Both the position numbers and the translations under genes were made by a program. Under the pieces are notes generated by a model. The model did no database searches. It had not been told where the DNA came from and saw nothing but the letters and a program-made list of their open reading frames with translations. 64,000 nt of DNA from Sphingobacterium haloxyli (GTDB lineage Bacteria; Bacteroidota; Bacteroidia; Sphingobacteriales; Sphingobacteriaceae): positions 124,001 to 188,000 of the forward strand of contig NZ_PVBQ01000001.1 in assembly GCF_002980525.1 (NCBI RefSeq), read 5' to 3'. Below are positions 34,494 through 44,427 of this stretch, one piece after another (the first letter of the stretch is position 1; each line of letters begins with the position of its first letter).

Positions 34494-37400
34494 TTAAAAT
34501 GCAACATTAAGCCCAAACATAAACGACCGTGCTTGTGGATAAATACCCCGGTCAATACTCATGACGTCGCCACCGATTTCCGGGTCAAAACCGGAGTACC
34601 GGGTAAAGGTCAACAAGTTTTCCGCCATGACATATATCCTTGCCTTTTGCAATTTGATACGCTGTGTCCAATCCGTTGGCAAGGTATAACCCAACTGCAC
34701 CGTTTTAAAACGGAAATAACTTCCATCCTCCAAATAGAAATCGGATGGATTCGTGAAATTGTTGTTACCATCTGCATCCGTTAGGCGTGGAAAATCAGCG
34801 GAAGACCCCTCCCCTGTCCAGCGACCCAAAGCACGCTTTGAATAGTTGGCGTTGTTCACGTCCAATCGGCGTAAACCTTGAAAAACTTTGTTTCCTGCAA
34901 CACCTTGTCCGAAAATTACGGCATCTAAATTTTTCCATGCCAGGTTTAATGTGAAACCGAACGACCAGTTGGGTGTCGGATCGCCAATAAAAGTGCGATC
35001 GTTCTCATTGATAACGCCATCGCCATTGATATCTTCCCATCTAAAATCACCCGGACGTGCATTGGGTTGGATCAAATTGCCTTCACTGTTCGTATATGCA
35101 TCAACTTCGGCTTCGTTTTGAAATATCCCAGCAGTTTGGAAGCCATAAAAGGAATTATAGGCTTGGCCGACAATAGTTCGCGTAATCTCATAACTAGATG
35201 CCTGAAACCGCTCCCCGCTTAAAAAGCTTACGCCTGCGCCTATATCGGTTACCTTATTTTTTAAATAAGAAACATTTCCGTTCAATGAAAATTGAACTTC
35301 CCCTATCTTATCGTTGTACCCCAGTTCTAATTCCACACCTGTGTTTTCCATATCCGCTACGTTTGCAGCGGGATTTCCAATAGCGCCTACATAAAATGGA
35401 ATACGGGGATTCTGTAAAATACCGGTAGTCACCTTTTTATACCAGTCAAAGGTCACACTGAACTTTTTGAGGACAGTCGCCTCCAATCCGATATTCGCTT
35501 GGCTTGTTTGCTCCCAGCGCAAGTCTGGATTGGAAGGTGCATTTGGGCTATAGCCTATGGTCGGCATGTCGCCTGTACCAATAGTGTAATTTCTGCCGCC
35601 GCTGACTGTTGAGAGATAGGCAAAATCACCGATGTTATCTATACCCACTACACCGTAACCTCCCCTAATCTTCAACATATTGATATAAGGATTGCCGGCT
35701 AGAAAGTCTTCCCGACTGGCGACCCATCCCAATGAAAAGGAAGGAAAAACACCATATTTATTATTGGACCCGAAGCGGGAAGATCCATCACGACGCACCA
35801 GTCCCTCCAACAAGTACTTTTCTCTGTAGTTATAATTGATACGGGCAAATAAAGATGATACCGTATGTCCAACATTTTCATATCCCGTTGCCTCCCGTTG
35901 GTCGGACGGCAGGTTGTAATTGAGAGACGCATCTTCATAATTATTGACTGGCAGACCGAAATAGGTTACATAAAGGCCTCTAGCCCGATTGTCATAATAC
36001 GCTCCCTGCCCTAGCAATACGGTAAAATTATGTCCTTCGATATCACGGGTATAGGAAATTGTGTTCTCCAAGTTCCAATCGAAACCCCTATGGTTCGCAC
36101 GACCAAAACTATTTTCATCTCTTTTGACTAGGCTATTCAGGTAATGAACAGGTGTAAAGTTCTCGTCGCCCCAGAATGATAGCTTCGAACCCAATGCAGA
36201 CCGTATTTTCAATCCTTCTAAGGGGCTGATTTCTCCATATACATTTCCAACAATATTATCTGACCAGCCATGGTTGCCCAATCGGGTTTGCGTATACGCC
36301 AGCGGGTTTGTCAATTCCTGCAATACCAGGGTAGATATTCCGTAGGGGTTACCGAATGCATCTCTTGGCACCGCTTCTGTAAGATACGGCCTATCCGTAT
36401 CATTTAAGACATCTGGATCGGTTTCTATGACGGGCGTAACGGGATCAAGGTTGATAGCCGACGAAAGGGGACCACCATATTCACTGTTGGTATTTCCGAT
36501 TCCTTGGCTTCGCTCATGGGAATAACCCAGGTTCTGTCCTAAAGTCAGCCATTTTGCAATTTTGTGCTCCGAGTTCAGACGAATGTTTACCCGCTTATAG
36601 TTCGAAATTTCTGAAGCTACAATCCCTTCTTGAGACAGGTAGCCAAAGGAGCTATAAAACGTAGATACATCATTTCCACCGCTTACACTCAATTCATGAT
36701 TCTGCCGAAAAGCGCTATTATTGAAAATTTGTTCTTGCCAGTCCGTGCCTTCGCCCAATGATAGTGGATCACTGAATCTAGGCGTTCCTCCTGCTGCTAT
36801 CGCCGACTCGTTGCGTAGCGTAGCATATTCGGCGGCATTCAATAAACTTAGTTTTCGTGCCGGTGCCGACGTACCTAAAAAGGTATTGTAATTAATTCTA
36901 GGGGTACCTATAGCACCTTTCTTAGTTGTTACCAAGATAACGCCCGCAGCTGCCCGTGCTCCATAAATCGCCTGTGAAGACGCGTCTTTTAGGACTTCAA
37001 TAGATTCGATATCCGATTGATTAAGGTAACTGATCCCCCCGGCATCGACGACAACGCCGTCAACTACCCACAACGGATTATTATTACCGAAGGTCGTAAT
37101 ACCCCGAACACGGATGGTAGCTGCTGAGCCCGGTTGTCCCGAATTAGCAGCGATAGTCAAGCCCGAAGTTCTTCCTTGCAGGGACTGTTCAATACGGGTA
37201 ACAGGCATTGTCTCGAGATCACTGGCTTTCACACTGCTGATCGCGCCTGTAACAACGCTCTTTTTTTGCGTTCCGTATCCTACTACAACGACTTCTTCGA
37301 GTTCATCCCGATTTTCCTGCATCTGTACGTTATACGTTTCCCCTGCAGCTACTTTTACTTCGAGCGCATGCATACCCACTTGCCTAAATATCAGTGTGGC

Positions 37401-37613
37401 TCCTTCAACAGGTACTTCCATAACATAGGATCCGGAAGCATCTGTACTTGTGGCTACTGAACTTCCGCGGACAGCGACTGTAACTCCTGCCAAAGGTTCT
37501 TGGTTGGTCGCGGACGTCACCCGTCCCCGTACTTGCCGTGTTTGCGCAGTAAGTTCCGTTAGGGAAAAGTACACACACAGCAGCAAACATGCATGTAAAA
37601 TTCTAATTCTCAT
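34494..37613 (-). CDS. SusC/RagA family TonB-dependent transporter (PUL 1)
   Basis: A 1039-residue outer-membrane importer. Layout: signal peptide (to about residue 24, ELTAQ), carboxypeptidase-regulatory-like domain (about 27-105; GRVTSATNQEPLAGVTVAV), TonB-interacting segment EEVVVVGYGTQKKSVVTGAI, plug domain (about 125-240; PLWVVDGVVVD, IESIEVLKDASSQAIYGARA), then a 22-strand barrel ending AFMFGLNVAF-like (SFMFGLNVAF). There is no STN domain, so it is not expected to signal through FecR. The frame is open to 37742 but the ATG at 37613 gives a proper signal peptide. The regulator gene lies 252 bp upstream in the same direction. Confidence 0.94.
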   Translation of the reverse strand: MRIRILHACLLLCVYFSLTELTAQTRQVRGRVTSATNQEPLAGVTVAVRGSSVATSTDASGSYVMEVPVEGATLIFRQVGMHALEVKVAAGETYNVQMQENRDELEEVVVVGYGTQKKSVVTGAISSVKASDLETMPVTRIEQSLQGRTSGLTIAANSGQPGSAATIRVRGITTFGNNNPLWVVDGVVVDAGGISYLNQSDIESIEVLKDASSQAIYGARAAAGVILVTTKKGAIGTPRINYNTFLGTSAPARKLSLLNAAEYATLRNESAIAAGGTPRFSDPLSLGEGTDWQEQIFNNSAFRQNHELSVSGGNDVSTFYSSFGYLSQEGIVASEISNYKRVNIRLNSEHKIAKWLTLGQNLGYSHERSQGIGNTNSEYGGPLSSAINLDPVTPVIETDPDVLNDTDRPYLTEAVPRDAFGNPYGISTLVLQELTNPLAYTQTRLGNHGWSDNIVGNVYGEISPLEGLKIRSALGSKLSFWGDENFTPVHYLNSLVKRDENSFGRANHRGFDWNLENTISYTRDIEGHNFTVLLGQGAYYDNRARGLYVTYFGLPVNNYEDASLNYNLPSDQREATGYENVGHTVSSLFARINYNYREKYLLEGLVRRDGSSRFGSNNKYGVFPSFSLGWVASREDFLAGNPYINMLKIRGGYGVVGIDNIGDFAYLSTVSGGRNYTIGTGDMPTIGYSPNAPSNPDLRWEQTSQANIGLEATVLKKFSVTFDWYKKVTTGILQNPRIPFYVGAIGNPAANVADMENTGVELELGYNDKIGEVQFSLNGNVSYLKNKVTDIGAGVSFLSGERFQASSYEITRTIVGQAYNSFYGFQTAGIFQNEAEVDAYTNSEGNLIQPNARPGDFRWEDINGDGVINENDRTFIGDPTPNWSFGFTLNLAWKNLDAVIFGQGVAGNKVFQGLRRLDVNNANYSKRALGRWTGEGSSADFPRLTDADGNNNFTNPSDFYLEDGSYFRFKTVQLGYTLPTDWTQRIKLQKARIYVMAENLLTFTRYSGFDPEIGGDVMSIDRGIYPQARSFMFGLNVAF

Positions 37614-37687
37614 AAGTTGAATTTGTTTAACATGGTTTATAAAATTTTGGTTCACTCCGATTCTCTGTGGTTGCAAAGAATATGGCT

Positions 37688-37695
37688 CAAAAGTA
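37688..37695 (-). promoter_or_regulatory. candidate -7 element of the PUL 1 susC
   Basis: TACTTTTG on the minus strand fits TAnnTTTG and would give a leader of about 70 bases before the SusC ATG at 37613. No -33 match is seen, as might be expected of an activator-dependent promoter. Confidence 0.3.
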
Positions 37696-37864
37696 GCGCT
37701 GTAATCGATAACGTATATTTTTTTCGTGACTACAATTACCACTACAAAAGGTTATTTAGAGCGTAAAATGGGATAAAAAGCCCCTACAAAAACCCTACAC
37801 ACACAAAGCAAGGTGCTATCTACCAATTAGTTACAGAAAGTAAACAAGAATTTAGCAATCTGTA

Positions 37865-40771
37865 TCACGCTTCACTTTTGGCGTATCGCATCAAATAGTC
37901 ATATAGGTTTACTTCGGAATCGATCTTCAATTTCTTCCGCAATCGGTAGCGGCTTACTTCTACCGCTTTGACGGTGACATGCATGAGTTGCGCAATTTCT
38001 TTAGAGAGCAGATTCATCCGTAACAAGGCGCATAATTTCAATTCATTTGTGGTGAGATCAGGATGTTGCTGTTTAAGCCTTAAGAAGAAATTTTCGTTAG
38101 CATGATGAATATGTGCATTAAATTTTTCCCAATCATCATTTGTTCGTTCCGCAGACCGGATAAGTCGAATCAATTGTTTGAAGTTTTGTTGAGCTTCCTT
38201 ATCTTCCAGACGATTCATCGTTTGGTTAATATTGTCTTTAATCTTACTCAGCACCTCACCCCGCTGGATGATGTTCATGGTCAAATTTGCCAACTCTTTA
38301 TCTTTGAATCCAAGTTCTGCTTCCAGTTTCTCATTACGGAGCTTAATAACCTCTTTCTCTTTTTTCTCTATTTCCAGTTGCCTTACGTGAAGTTCGTCCC
38401 GATGTCTTTCTTTAAGCTTTTTTCGTTGTATCCTCAAAATCCAGAAAATAAAGATGAGGAACAATACACCGTACAATACATAGCTAACCGGATGCGCATA
38501 CCACGGTGGTGCGACACGAAAATAAAATGTCTGTTCTTCTGATTCATTCCCCATTCCATTTCGGGATTTCACCCTAAAAACGTACGCTCCAGCCGGCAAA
38601 TTAGTATACTCCTTCTCGCTCCTATTGCTCCATGCAGACCATTTTGTTTCTAACCCCTCTAACATGTAACTGAATTCCACTTGATCCTGTTGGTCATACA
38701 TCGTCGAACTAAAGCTAAATTGGAGGGAGTTAAAGGCATAGCGCAGTTTTGTGCTTGATATATCTTTATACCGATAGCCCCCCAACATCAGCTGCTCTTT
38801 TTTATCGCTATCAAATGCCTTCACCGTGCGGAGTAGCATATTGGGTTTAGATGCACGTTCTTGATAGGCTTTATAGTTAAGTAAAATCCCTCCTTTTTGT
38901 CCACTGACAAATACGTTCTGGGCATCATGGAAATAGACTGATTCAAATCCACCCAATATTTCTCCGTTCAATTCCGGGAAATAAGTAACCGTATACGGAT
39001 ATTTTTCTAGCGGACGGGAAAAATCTAGTACGCCCAGCCTTTTATTGCTGGCAAACCATACGTTGCCCGTCTTATCCTCTGTCATGTATTGAATGGGTAT
39101 GTTAACGAGCGCTTCATATTGTTTTGCTGGGATAAAAGCATCGTGTCCTGCATCATATATATACACACCTTTCGGTGTTGAAACCAGAATATCATTTCGG
39201 ATATGAAACACATAGTTATGCAAAAGAGCAGGTAATCCGTCCACAACGTCATATCGCTTCTGTCGAACAATTTGCTTAAAATCTGCTGACAAGGATAACT
39301 TAAAAACACCTCGATAAGGGTGTGAAACCCATACCATATGATTTCTGTCATCATAATAGACAAATCTTAAAGATTCGTCTGAACCGTCTATATGGCCGTT
39401 GTCCACAAAATACTGACCGTCGAATAAGAGATGTCTTAATCCCAAATATGAACCGACCACGACATTTCGGGACGGCGCAACCCGAGAAGCCGCTTGGTAT
39501 GTCCAGATTCCTGTATTTGTATGGATAGGTCTTACACTATCATCTCCCACTTCAAAACTGCCCTCCTCATGTCCGATCAACAACCGTCCGTTCACCTCTT
39601 GGATAGACCATATCTGTCCGTCACTATGAGGCACCTTTTCAAAGCGTGCCTCCGACATGCCGATATTATCCAAAGCATTACCTACGTAAGGTGTCACATA
39701 CAAACCATTAGATGTTCCAAGATACAGCTTGTGGTTAAAGATACGGACACTATATGTTCCTAACTTCGTGTGCTGGTCGGGATAAATATATTTTATGGCA
39801 CTGTTGATCGCAATATAATCTATTCCGTCATCTAAAGCCAACCATAGATTACCATCTCTGTCTTTAAATATATCACGGATATTATTCGTCTGTAAGCCTT
39901 CTCCGTAACTATATCGCTGAACGACCATCCCGTTTTTATCCACGATCATCATGCCCCCGGGGTACATGCTGAGGGCAAAGAGGTCATTTCCGAAAAAGCG
40001 GATACTCGAAATCCGGTTTGTTAAGAACCGGGGGTCCATCGACGTTGCCTTCGGGACGAAATGGCCATCTGCTAAGTAAAAAAGACCATCTTTCATCGTC
40101 GCGACCAATAAGGTATCTACCGCATACGGTGCTATACCTGTAATGATTGCTCCTTCTTTTAGGGAATTTACTCCGGCGACCTGTTTCCAACTGCCATCTT
40201 CGTAACGCAAAAGCCCTCTTTCCATATCCTGCGCATACACTCGATTCGTAACGGAGGTCATATACTGCCAACTGCTGTGCGATCGATCGACACTAATTTT
40301 GTCTTGATAGTAATGGAAAATATAATTGTTCGATTGAAAAAATACGTGCTCTCCCGATATGGCGATATGCCATACATCTGCAAATTGCCGTTCCTTGGCA
40401 GGGATCTTCCCAACAAGAGAATGGTAAATCAACGTACCCTTCCGATCGGCTTCGAAATATCCCATCTCATCCTGACCTCCCACATATATTCTTCCACTGC
40501 CGTCGAAACAAACGGACCGCACGATAGTGGAATTAGGTAACGGATACACGTTCCAATACCTTCCGTCAAAAGATAGTAACCCCTCATTGTTGCCAAAATA
40601 CATGATACCTTGGGTATCCTGGGTTACGCTCCAGTTTTGGACGCCTCCCTGATACAGTTTACTGGAGTAGTTTATAATCTGCGGCATTCCAATAGTCCGC
40701 TGCGCGCAAACATCCCCACAAAGAAGAAAAAAGGGCAATAAAAGAAGAAAAATATGTTTAGCTTGTCCCAT
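37865..40771 (-). CDS. transmembrane one-component regulator: beta-propeller/Y_Y_Y sensor with LuxR-type DNA-binding domain
   Basis: A 968-residue regulator. It has a signal peptide (to about residue 23, DVCAQ), a long periplasmic sensor made of propeller-like repeats (QNWSVTQDTQGIMYFGNNEG, IRDIFKDRDGNLWLALDDG, IQYMTEDKTGNVWFASNKR; about 35-650), a Y_Y_Y domain (about 690-755), a transmembrane helix (about 760-781), a cytoplasmic coiled coil and a C-terminal LuxR-type helix-turn-helix (about 905-960; LTTNELKLCALLRMNLLSKEIAQLMHVTVKAVEVSRYRLRKKL). No kinase or receiver domain is present. It probably senses an oligosaccharide in the periplasm and acts on the susC promoter of PUL 1 directly. Confidence 0.87.
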   Translation of the reverse strand: MGQAKHIFLLLLPFFLLCGDVCAQRTIGMPQIINYSSKLYQGGVQNWSVTQDTQGIMYFGNNEGLLSFDGRYWNVYPLPNSTIVRSVCFDGSGRIYVGGQDEMGYFEADRKGTLIYHSLVGKIPAKERQFADVWHIAISGEHVFFQSNNYIFHYYQDKISVDRSHSSWQYMTSVTNRVYAQDMERGLLRYEDGSWKQVAGVNSLKEGAIITGIAPYAVDTLLVATMKDGLFYLADGHFVPKATSMDPRFLTNRISSIRFFGNDLFALSMYPGGMMIVDKNGMVVQRYSYGEGLQTNNIRDIFKDRDGNLWLALDDGIDYIAINSAIKYIYPDQHTKLGTYSVRIFNHKLYLGTSNGLYVTPYVGNALDNIGMSEARFEKVPHSDGQIWSIQEVNGRLLIGHEEGSFEVGDDSVRPIHTNTGIWTYQAASRVAPSRNVVVGSYLGLRHLLFDGQYFVDNGHIDGSDESLRFVYYDDRNHMVWVSHPYRGVFKLSLSADFKQIVRQKRYDVVDGLPALLHNYVFHIRNDILVSTPKGVYIYDAGHDAFIPAKQYEALVNIPIQYMTEDKTGNVWFASNKRLGVLDFSRPLEKYPYTVTYFPELNGEILGGFESVYFHDAQNVFVSGQKGGILLNYKAYQERASKPNMLLRTVKAFDSDKKEQLMLGGYRYKDISSTKLRYAFNSLQFSFSSTMYDQQDQVEFSYMLEGLETKWSAWSNRSEKEYTNLPAGAYVFRVKSRNGMGNESEEQTFYFRVAPPWYAHPVSYVLYGVLFLIFIFWILRIQRKKLKERHRDELHVRQLEIEKKEKEVIKLRNEKLEAELGFKDKELANLTMNIIQRGEVLSKIKDNINQTMNRLEDKEAQQNFKQLIRLIRSAERTNDDWEKFNAHIHHANENFFLRLKQQHPDLTTNELKLCALLRMNLLSKEIAQLMHVTVKAVEVSRYRLRKKLKIDSEVNLYDYLMRYAKSEA

Positions 40772-40843
40772 GTCGTTAGCCTTGGTCGGCGCTTATGGAC
40801 GAAGATAATAAAATACACCTAACTAGACAATTTAGCTTAACAA

Positions 40844-40872
40844 CAAACCTATGACAGGATTGTCTTTCGCAA
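40844..40872 (-). promoter_or_regulatory. candidate promoter of the PUL 1 regulator
   Basis: On the minus strand TTG (40872-40870), an 18-base spacer and TAGGTTTG (40851-40844) fit the Bacteroidota pattern. It lies about 75 bases before the regulator ATG at 40771. Confidence 0.42.
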
Positions 40873-40876
40873 TGCG

Positions 40877-40884
40877 TAAATTTG
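40877..40884 (+). promoter_or_regulatory. candidate -7 element of mrp
   Basis: TAAATTTG matches TAnnTTTG exactly and ends 20 bases before the mrp ATG (40905). The -33 element is unclear. It sits back to back with the regulator promoter. Confidence 0.38.
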
Positions 40885-40904
40885 TACGGTAACAAATCAT
40901 CGTC

Positions 40905-41966
40905 ATGATTACAAAAGAACAAGTATTACATGCATTAAGTCACGTAGAAGAGCCGGATCTTAAAAAAGATTTGGTGACGTTGAACATGATTCAAAATATA
41001 GAGATCTTGCCGGATAAGATTAAGTTTGACGTGGTGTTGACGACGCCCGCCTGCCCGTTGAAAGGCCATATCGAACATGCCTGCCGGAATGCCATTGGTC
41101 TTTTTATCAGCAAAGAGATAGCTGTAGATATCCATATGACATCCAAGGTAACGGGAGTAGACGCGGCGCAATTGGATGGTATTAAAAACATTATTCTGGT
41201 TTCATCAGGCAAAGGTGGTGTCGGCAAATCGACGGTGGCAAGTAATTTGGCACTGGCATTAGCAGATAGCGGAGCAAAAACTGGTTTACTGGATGCGGAT
41301 ATTTACGGCCCTTCACTGCCGCTTATGTTCGGATTAGAAGGAACGCGCCCCGAGTCCATTCAAATTAACGGAAAACAGAAAATAGCGCCGATAGAAAAAT
41401 TTGGATTAAAGTTATTATCAATTGGCTTTTTCACCGATCCCAACCAGCCTATTCCTTGGCGTGGACCGATGGCAACATCAGCTATCAAGCAGCTCTTTGG
41501 CGATGCACATTGGGGCGAATTGGATTACCTTGTCGTCGATATGCCTCCGGGGACAGGTGATATCCATATTACCGTAGCACAGTCCTACCCTATTTCAGGA
41601 GCCGTCATCGTAACCACACCGCAACAGGTTGCTTTAGCAGATACCATGAAAGGCATGGCGATGTTCCGTATGGAAGGCATTAATATTCCTGTTATCGGAG
41701 TTGTAGAGAACATGTCGTATTTCACACCGGCCGAATTACCGAACAACAGGTATTATATCTTTGGAAAAGACGGCGGGAAACGGCTTGCAGAAGATAACAA
41801 TGTTCCCTTTTTAGGCGAAATACCATTGGTAAAAGCTGTCGCCGATGCGGGTGACAATGGTTTCCCTATTCTTTTAGATGCGGACGAGCCTGTGGCAAAT
41901 GCCTATAAAGAAATAGCTGGTCGCACCGCACAGGAGTTGAGCATATTAGCGAACAAAGTGGGTTAA
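40905..41966 (+). CDS. Mrp/NBP35 family iron-sulfur cluster carrier ATPase
   Basis: A 353-residue P-loop protein that binds and delivers Fe-S clusters to target apoproteins. It has an N-terminal MIP18/DUF59 domain (about 1-85) and a deviant Walker A KGGVGKST at 103-110, followed by GLLDADIYGPSLPLMFG, YLVVDMPPGTGD and VTTPQQVALADTMKG. The C-terminal CxxC that normally coordinates the bridging cluster is absent: the region after VENMSYF reads TPAELPNNRYYIFG. From memory this variant is common in Bacteroidota. The gene's last four bases overlap those of the convergent glucokinase gene. Confidence 0.9.
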   Translation: MITKEQVLHALSHVEEPDLKKDLVTLNMIQNIEILPDKIKFDVVLTTPACPLKGHIEHACRNAIGLFISKEIAVDIHMTSKVTGVDAAQLDGIKNIILVSSGKGGVGKSTVASNLALALADSGAKTGLLDADIYGPSLPLMFGLEGTRPESIQINGKQKIAPIEKFGLKLLSIGFFTDPNQPIPWRGPMATSAIKQLFGDAHWGELDYLVVDMPPGTGDIHITVAQSYPISGAVIVTTPQQVALADTMKGMAMFRMEGINIPVIGVVENMSYFTPAELPNNRYYIFGKDGGKRLAEDNNVPFLGEIPLVKAVADAGDNGFPILLDADEPVANAYKEIAGRTAQELSILANKVG

Positions 41967-43000
41967 GCACCAAAAGCACCGTAATAACCCGCTCCGATTA
42001 GCGCGGACTGGCTATTTAAAATCACATGGATAGGTACCTTCTCCAACAGATGTGTCATATGCGCATTTTGCATAAATTGCTCACGGAAAAGATCTGCCTT
42101 CAGCAAGGGAAATATCCTCGGCGGAATTCCGCCCCCTAACCATAGACCGCCTACGGCCTTATGTTTCAGCACCAAACTAGCTGACTCACGTGCCATGTAG
42201 CTGACGAACAAGTCCATTGTTAAACTGCAGGTTACGTCTAACTCCCGCATAGCGGCATGGCTTATTACAGCTGCTGGGTTGTCATTGTTTTTGAAGTTCT
42301 CTTTCAGCCAAGCAGGCTCTTTGTTGCCCTTGACATCGCGAAGGAATTTATATATTCTGTATATGCCTGGCCCGGATACTACATGCTCCCAACTGATAAT
42401 TTCGTCTTCTTGCTGTAGATACTTCAATAATTCCACATCGAGATCTGTACGTGGTGCAAATTCGCTGTGTCCACCTTCAGTTGCGAAGGGGCGATGATAC
42501 GCTCCGTCCCAGAACATCCCCGCTTCACCCAATCCTGTTCCCGGTGCCAATACGGCCATATTACCAAGGATTGTTTCTGAACCTTCAAATAAGGATACGG
42601 CGTCTTCTGCACTCAATCCCGCCAAACCGTAAGCTGTAGCTTCTAAATCATTAATAATGGATACTTTTTCTATATCAAATTCGGTCCCTAACGACGCGGC
42701 ATCCAGTTCCCAAGAAAGGTTAGTGAGTACCACCTTGTTCTCCAGTACAGGACCAGCAACGCCGATGGATAGCACGTCAGGTTTTGCGTAATTATTGGTT
42801 GTAAGAAATTGTTGTAGCATTTCTTCAAATGTACCGAGTGCGCGAGACCCAAATGTTTCTTCACGGACAAGAGAAAGTTTGTTCCCGTTTACTTCAAAAA
42901 TACCAAAACTCGTTTTGGTCCCTCCTATGTCGACAGCCAAAATTTTCTTTCCGGTTTGGGAACTGCCTTCTGCCTTTGGCAAATAAAATCTATATGACAT
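41963..43000 (-). CDS. glk: glucokinase
   Basis: A 345-residue ATP-dependent hexokinase-family enzyme converting glucose to glucose 6-phosphate. Seen: phosphate-binding LAVDIGGTKTSFGIF (residues 21-35), the catalytic-Asp region VSIINDLEATAYG, LAPGTGLGEAG and the GGHSEFAPRTDLDVELLKYL block typical of the Glk (COG0837) group rather than of ROK proteins, and VGGLWLGGGIPPRI. It lies between the beta-glucan locus and an outer-membrane protein gene and would serve the glucose that locus releases, but no shared regulation is evident. Its 3' end overlaps mrp by 4 bases. Confidence 0.88.
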   Translation of the reverse strand: MSYRFYLPKAEGSSQTGKKILAVDIGGTKTSFGIFEVNGNKLSLVREETFGSRALGTFEEMLQQFLTTNNYAKPDVLSIGVAGPVLENKVVLTNLSWELDAASLGTEFDIEKVSIINDLEATAYGLAGLSAEDAVSLFEGSETILGNMAVLAPGTGLGEAGMFWDGAYHRPFATEGGHSEFAPRTDLDVELLKYLQQEDEIISWEHVVSGPGIYRIYKFLRDVKGNKEPAWLKENFKNNDNPAAVISHAAMRELDVTCSLTMDLFVSYMARESASLVLKHKAVGGLWLGGGIPPRIFPLLKADLFREQFMQNAHMTHLLEKVPIHVILNSQSALIGAGYYGAFGA

Positions 43001-43287
43001 AGCTAATGCGATTGATAGGCTATTATACGAATATTTCTCTACGTGTACAAGCCTCTTATGACGAATTATATATGCCCCACATTGTCATCTCCATGTAATT
43101 AATACAATATCTTACAAATGATATTATTGACTATTTACCTACAATAGTCAGCAATACAACAGATTAACTAAACTATTGGATAACAGCTAGTCATTCTTCC
43201 ACTCCCAAATTATAGACAGTTTTCCCTATTATTGTGTTATCAAGTACTAGCTACATGGGCTTCATGTCTCGCGTACAAATGGGAAAT
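43001..43287. other. intergenic region between glk (-) and the Omp85-type gene (+)
   Basis: An AT-rich divergent promoter region. It contains one short inverted repeat, TGACTATT/AATAGTCA (43128-43135 with 43143-43150, 7-base loop), which may be an operator. I see no TAnnTTTG element in a good position on either strand and no open frame of interest. Confidence 0.4.
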
Positions 43288-44427
43288 ATGTCTATAACCA
43301 AGATATCGATTATTACGTTGCTCTTTCTGGGAACGTCAACTGTCCAAGCACAGAAACTCAAAGACGGCTGGGTGTGGCGCTATATTAATTCCATTATCAA
43401 CGATACTACGGAGGCGGACGAAGCAACACTCACTGTGTATCCGACGTTTGCTTCTTCACCCGAAACAGGCCTAGAGATCGGAGCTTCCATCCTTAAACTG
43501 TATTATGCTAAGGGAGACACACTGAACCGCCTTAGCGAACTCCAGGCATTTACTTTTTTTACGCTCAAGGGACAATATGGTTTGGTATTAGAAAACGCAT
43601 TGTATGGAGATGAGGATAAATGGTTTTTTCTTGGAGAAAACAAGATTCAACGCTTCCCTTTATCCTACTATGGTATCGGTCCTAACACGTCCGGCGACAA
43701 CCCCGCTTTGGTAGACGCTTTTCAGGTCATGGTAAAACAACGCGTACTCCGAAAAATAAGCAACAATTTATTTTTTGGACCAGAAGTAGATTATCAATTG
43801 CTTTCAAGCGTCAATATCGAACAGCCGGAACACGGTGCCCCCTATCCGATTCCCCGAGGCGGTGATGGCACCCGCAACCTAGGCTTGGGTTTCGGATTGG
43901 TGTATGACAACCGACACAATGTTCTCAATGTTCGTAAGGGGCTTTTTGGAGAGATCGCTTATCTGCGTAATTTCAGCAGCTTTTTGAGTGACTACTCTTT
44001 CGGGAGTGTCAACATGGAACTTCGCTCCTTTCATCCCATTGGTAAAAAAAATGTCCTTGCCTGGCAATTAAAGGGTCAGTTTACACATGGCGACGTCCCT
44101 TTCAATCAAATGGCTTTATTAGGAGGAGACCGCCTCATGAGAGGGTACTACCTAGGACGTCATCGCGATCGGCATTTTATCGGCGCACAAGCGGAATACC
44201 GAATGCTACCGCTTTGGTTCAGCAAGCGTCTAGGTGCTGCCGTTTTTGCATCCGCCGGCACCGTTGCTCCCGCCCTCAACAAGTTTGAGGCACGGCACAT
44301 GCGGTACGCGGGTGGAATTGGCCTGCGATACCTGCTGTTTCCTAAAAAAGATATTTATCTTCGTTTTGACCTCGGGTTTACGAACGAAGGAGCTAACCTT
44401 TATATTTTTAACGGAGAGGCTTTTTAA
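43288..44427 (+). CDS. BamA/TamA-type (surface antigen D15) outer-membrane protein
   Basis: A protein of about 379 residues with a signal peptide (MSITKISIITLLFLGTSTVQAQ) and an Omp85-type C-terminal beta-barrel: YPTFASSPETGLEIGASIL near the N-terminus, GLGFGLVYDNRHNVLNVRKG and GGDRLMRGYYLGRHRDRHFIGAQAEYR, in which the RGY segment is the lid-lock-type loop conserved in the D15 domain. POTRA domains are absent, so it is a short barrel-only member of unknown substrate. The frame is open from 43234; ATG codons at 43264, 43279 and 43288 are alternatives and I prefer the last because it gives the cleanest signal peptide. Confidence 0.78.
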   Translation: MSITKISIITLLFLGTSTVQAQKLKDGWVWRYINSIINDTTEADEATLTVYPTFASSPETGLEIGASILKLYYAKGDTLNRLSELQAFTFFTLKGQYGLVLENALYGDEDKWFFLGENKIQRFPLSYYGIGPNTSGDNPALVDAFQVMVKQRVLRKISNNLFFGPEVDYQLLSSVNIEQPEHGAPYPIPRGGDGTRNLGLGFGLVYDNRHNVLNVRKGLFGEIAYLRNFSSFLSDYSFGSVNMELRSFHPIGKKNVLAWQLKGQFTHGDVPFNQMALLGGDRLMRGYYLGRHRDRHFIGAQAEYRMLPLWFSKRLGAAVFASAGTVAPALNKFEARHMRYAGGIGLRYLLFPKKDIYLRFDLGFTNEGANLYIFNGEAF

